A stretch of 8,433 nt of DNA, from the NCBI GenBank assembly GCA_017936245.1, contig JAGBFY010000506.1, positions 1-8,433 on the forward strand. The letters are read 5' to 3'. Below the pieces are notes generated by a model, which ran no database searches, was not told where the DNA came from, and saw only the letters and a list, made by a program, of their open reading frames with translations. The translations under genes were made by a program, and so were the position numbers. Of this stretch, positions 6,232 through 8,433 are shown piece by piece. This DNA comes from Kiritimatiellia bacterium. Its GTDB lineage: Bacteria > Verrucomicrobiota > Kiritimatiellia > RFP12 > UBA1067. How positions within the stretch are numbered: position 1 is the first letter of the stretch; the number at the start of each line of letters is the position of its first letter.

Positions 6232-7145
6232 AAAAGTCGAATATGTATGGCGCATATGCCGCGATGTTCACTCCCTTGGATAGCAAAGGACGGGTAAACC
6301 CAGAAGCAATTGCGCAGATGATTGAATATGGTTTGAAGAACGGTCTGAAGGGATTTTATCTCACGGGTTCGACGGGCGGATGGTTTCTTTTGTCGCCGGG
6401 AGAGCGCGTGGAGGTGTGGAAAGAGGCGGCAAAGGCGGCGCGTGGACGCTGCAAGCTCATAGCTCACGTGGGCGATACATCCACTGATGTCTCCGTGGCG
6501 CTCGCGAAAAAGGCGGCCGATGCGGGCATGGACTGGATATCCTCCGTTGCCCCGCCGGTGTTCTGCGGCAATTTTAACCGCACCTATTACCACTACAAGA
6601 AGGTGTCTGAGGCGACGGACTTGCCGTTCATGGCATACTCCATAGGCTCCGATCTGGTGCCCGAACGCGACATCCGTTTCTTCGACCTCAAGAATGTGAA
6701 GGGCATGAAGTACACCGGGCGCGACTATTATGCGGCGCAGACGCTGAAGCGCGATCTCGATAAGCGTAAGGATACCATATGGTTTGCCGGATGCGACGAA
6801 CAGCTTCTTTGCGCGCTTGCCCTTGATGGCGTGTTCTCCGGCGGGATCGGAACCACGTATAATATCATTCCGAAGCATTTTGCCGAAATATGCCGCCTAG
6901 CCGCGAAGAACGATTTCAAGGCTGCGGCGAAGTGGCAGGACGAGGTGAACCGGGTTGTCCGGCTGATGATTGAATCCGACAACTGGAGCTACCGCAAGGC
7001 GATGATGAAATACATCGGGATAGATTGCGGTCCGTACCGTGCACCGTTCGAAAAGCTTTCATCGGCACAGGAAAAGGCTTACCTCAAGCGATTCGCCGCG
7101 CTTGGTATCGCGAAATGCGATCAGGCGCTCGGTCGCGACGGATGA
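6228..7145 (+). CDS. nanA: N-acetylneuraminate lyase-like aldolase (DHDPS/NAL family)
   Basis: A class I (Schiff-base) pyruvate aldolase of 305 residues; the proposed reaction is cleavage of N-acetylneuraminate to N-acetylmannosamine and pyruvate in the cytoplasm. Visible parts of the TIM-barrel active site are GSTG (47-50), Tyr137 (AYSIG), the Schiff-base Lys161 followed by Thr163 (GMKYTG), GCDE (188-191) and GGIGTTYN (205-212). The GxDE and GIG(S/T)TYN signatures are those of lyases rather than dihydrodipicolinate synthases, where they bind the sugar part. One oddity: the Glu normally following GSTG is Gly51 (GSTGGWF). The start overlaps the transporter stop (ATGA), with AAAGG about 9 nt upstream, so transport and cleavage are translationally linked. 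Related family aldolases that act on other keto-acids are the main alternative. Genes for using N-acetylmannosamine are not in the window. Confidence 0.8.
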   Translation: MKKSNMYGAYAAMFTPLDSKGRVNPEAIAQMIEYGLKNGLKGFYLTGSTGGWFLLSPGERVEVWKEAAKAARGRCKLIAHVGDTSTDVSVALAKKAADAGMDWISSVAPPVFCGNFNRTYYHYKKVSEATDLPFMAYSIGSDLVPERDIRFFDLKNVKGMKYTGRDYYAAQTLKRDLDKRKDTIWFAGCDEQLLCALALDGVFSGGIGTTYNIIPKHFAEICRLAAKNDFKAAAKWQDEVNRVVRLMIESDNWSYRKAMMKYIGIDCGPYRAPFEKLSSAQEKAYLKRFAALGIAKCDQALGRDG

Positions 7146-7152
7146 AAAAAGC

Positions 7153-8064
7153 ATGAAAAGACCTCCGCTCAAACTTACGTTCGCCTACTCCGATACTTCG
7201 GAGCGGAAGGTCATATCCCTTGAAAACGACGGTATTGCCTGCATCCCTGTAATAGGATTCGACAACTACCGCAAGGTCTGGAAGGGACCTGAAATCCATT
7301 GCCATCCGGAGTGCATGGAGATATCCCTTTGTCTGCGCGGCGGGTTGGATTTCGAGTTCCGCGGAGAGGTGCGTAAACTCATGCCGGGCAATGTTGCGGT
7401 GGCGGGGCCTGACGATCCGCATCGCTTCCGGTCATATCCGAAGCGGCTGAGCAAGTACTGGATGCTGTTCAGGATACCCAAAGGGAATTTCCCGCTGCTG
7501 TCGCTTTCGCAGAAGGAGGCGAAGTGGCTTGTGAACGGATTGACGTCCCTCTCCGGCGCGATTTTCGACGGGGAGCGTCTTGAACCGTTCTTCCGGCGCA
7601 TATTCCGCATATACGATACCGTGCCGCAGAAATCTCCGGAACGCTCGCTGTTGATGAGAAGCGCGGTTACGGAACTTCTCATAAGGATCGTGGAATGTTC
7701 GAAGCTTCCTCCGAAAATGGCGACAAACGCGCAGGTGAAGGAGATCATGGAGGCGATGATCGAGCATCCGGAGGCGGATTATCCCGTTTCCGCGCTCGCT
7801 GAGAAGGCCGGCATTTCGCGTTCCAATCTTCTTACACGTTTCAAGAAGTTCACCGGACTTCCTCCGCACACATTCCTTATGGCGCAGCGCATCCGTCGCG
7901 CGAAGGAGCTGATCGAACAGGGGGACAGGTCCGTCTCTGCCATAGCGGATTCTCTTGGGTTTTCATCTTCACAGCATTTTGCCACCTGCTTCAGGCAGGC
8001 GACGGGCAGGATGCCAAGTGAATGGAATGGGTATAGGTTCAAAAAGAAAGGTGTGCAACAATGA
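7153..8064 (+). CDS. AraC-family transcriptional regulator
   Basis: A 303-residue regulator with a cupin-like sensor domain and a C-terminal double helix-turn-helix. The sensor part shows HCHPECMEI (49-57), LRGGLDFEFRG (61-71) and MPGNVAVAGPDDPHRF (77-92), the usual beta-barrel ligand pocket layout. The DNA-binding part has a first helix-turn-helix at about 212-233 (VSALAEKAGISRSNLLTRF) and a second at about 261-291 with the family signature SAIADSLGFSSSQHFATCF and then TGRMPSEW. The frame is open further upstream to 7039 inside the lyase gene, but ATG 7153 is the sensible start: it lies 7 bp after the lyase stop and gives a normal family length. No strong ribosome binding site is present, so translation may depend on ribosomes finishing the lyase. 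Being within the transporter-lyase operon, it probably senses the imported sugar or a breakdown product and controls this operon, including itself. Confidence 0.88.
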   Translation: MKRPPLKLTFAYSDTSERKVISLENDGIACIPVIGFDNYRKVWKGPEIHCHPECMEISLCLRGGLDFEFRGEVRKLMPGNVAVAGPDDPHRFRSYPKRLSKYWMLFRIPKGNFPLLSLSQKEAKWLVNGLTSLSGAIFDGERLEPFFRRIFRIYDTVPQKSPERSLLMRSAVTELLIRIVECSKLPPKMATNAQVKEIMEAMIEHPEADYPVSALAEKAGISRSNLLTRFKKFTGLPPHTFLMAQRIRRAKELIEQGDRSVSAIADSLGFSSSQHFATCFRQATGRMPSEWNGYRFKKKGVQQ

Positions 8065-8433
8065 ATGGATTCAAAGCGGCTGTGGTTTGCGGCGCCGTTT
8101 CGGTTTCGGTGTTGACCGGTTTTGCGGAAACCCTCACATGGACCGGAAGATACTCTGACATCTGGGACCTTGTCGAGAAGAACTGGACGAATTCTGTCGG
8201 TGAGGAGGTTGCCTGGGGCAACTACTCCGATGCCCTTTTCAATGACGGCGCTTCATGTTTCACAGTCAGATTTACCAACAACTCCGTTAACGCCAATCAT
8301 GTCGTGTTTGATACGGCTGGTGTCTACGCACTTACAAACAGCGCCTCCAGACAGTATCTCTACAGCGCCGCATCCATCCGGAAGCGCGGAGAGGGTCGGC
8401 TGAATATATGCCCCGGAGCCAGTATATTGGTGA
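8061..8433 (+). CDS. N-terminal part of an exported, beta-strand-rich surface protein (autotransporter-repeat-like)
   Basis: The frame starts at ATG 8061, overlapping the regulator stop by 4 bp (ATGA) with AAAGG about 9 nt upstream, and stays open for 124 codons to the window edge, so the gene is incomplete at its 3' end. Residues 1-22 form a Sec signal peptide (Lys5, hydrophobic stretch, probable cleavage after GFA at 20-22). The mature part is rich in Thr, Asn, Ser and aromatic residues: LTWTG (25-29), IWDL (34-37), KNWTN (40-44), AWGNYSDALFND (51-62), then VVFDTAGVYALTN (81-93). Such Trp-Gly...Trp...Asn-Trp openings followed by 'vvF...g.Y.lt' strands are typical of the autotransporter-associated beta-strand/PEP-CTERM-like surface proteins that many Verrucomicrobiota and Kiritimatiellae encode. 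The anchor would be in the missing C-terminus. Being coupled to a sialic-acid-type operon, it may bind or process host or matrix glycans; that role is inference. Confidence 0.72.
   Translation, partial: MNGFKAAVVCGAVSVSVLTGFAETLTWTGRYSDIWDLVEKNWTNSVGEEVAWGNYSDALFNDGASCFTVRFTNNSVNANHVVFDTAGVYALTNSASRQYLYSAASIRKRGEGRLNICPGASILV

Noticed and set aside
6099..6878. A 259-codon minus-strand frame opposite the lyase.
   Set aside because: No recognisable motifs, overlaps two clear + strand genes, and no promoter or ribosome binding site supports it.
7039..7152. Upstream extension of the AraC gene into the lyase gene.
   Set aside because: The extra 38 residues are an out-of-frame reading of the lyase C-terminus, and the ATG at 7153 gives a normal AraC-family length.
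8122..8403. A 93-codon + strand frame inside the final region.
   Set aside because: It overlaps the frame from 8061, which has a signal peptide, a ribosome binding site and overlap with the araC stop; the 8122 frame is low-complexity Ser/Thr/Pro text.

Overview
The window reads as chromosomal DNA from a Gram-negative member of the PVC group, most likely a gut- or sediment-type Kiritimatiellae/Verrucomicrobiota bacterium. This is an inference from several things together: moderately GC-rich genes, a pyrophosphate-dependent phosphofructokinase, a Tat-type lipoprotein phosphoesterase beside a carbohydrate-binding protein, and a secreted Trp-rich beta-strand protein of the kind that is abundant in these lineages. 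No rRNA, tRNA, CRISPR array or transposase gene was seen. All eight genes lie on the + strand in three groups.

Region 1 (2-1341) holds the C-terminal end of a protein with a carbohydrate-binding-module-like beta-sandwich, then a lipoprotein of the calcineurin-like metallophosphoesterase family 5 bp downstream. Both look like envelope or secreted functions. A weak hairpin with a T tract follows at 1352-1378.

Region 2 (1393-4635) starts with a near-consensus sigma70 promoter (TTGACA, 17 bp, TAAAAT). It drives a tight four-gene unit: lumazine synthase (ribH), PPi-dependent phosphofructokinase (pfp), a HAD-fold protein that has lost most of its catalytic acids, and MazG. Gaps are 2 bp, 12 bp and a 1-bp TGATG overlap. 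MazG releases pyrophosphate from NTPs and PFP uses pyrophosphate as phosphoryl donor, so a PPi-coupled logic is possible. The pseudo-HAD between them is the least explained gene here.

Region 3 (4648-8433) begins with an intergenic stretch containing a GGGGTCTGTCCCC palindrome, an AT-rich inverted repeat and an extended -10 promoter that almost touches the next start codon. Then come an SSS-family Na+/solute symporter whose predicted substrate and Na+ ligands match those I recall for SiaT-type sialic acid transporters, an N-acetylneuraminate-lyase-like aldolase (4-bp overlap), an AraC-family regulator (7 bp gap) and the start of an exported beta-strand-rich surface protein (4-bp overlap) that runs off the window. 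The unit looks like an acyl-sugar/sialic acid uptake and cleavage operon carrying its own regulator and a surface protein. The downstream ManNAc genes (nanE/nanK or an epimerase) are not in the window.
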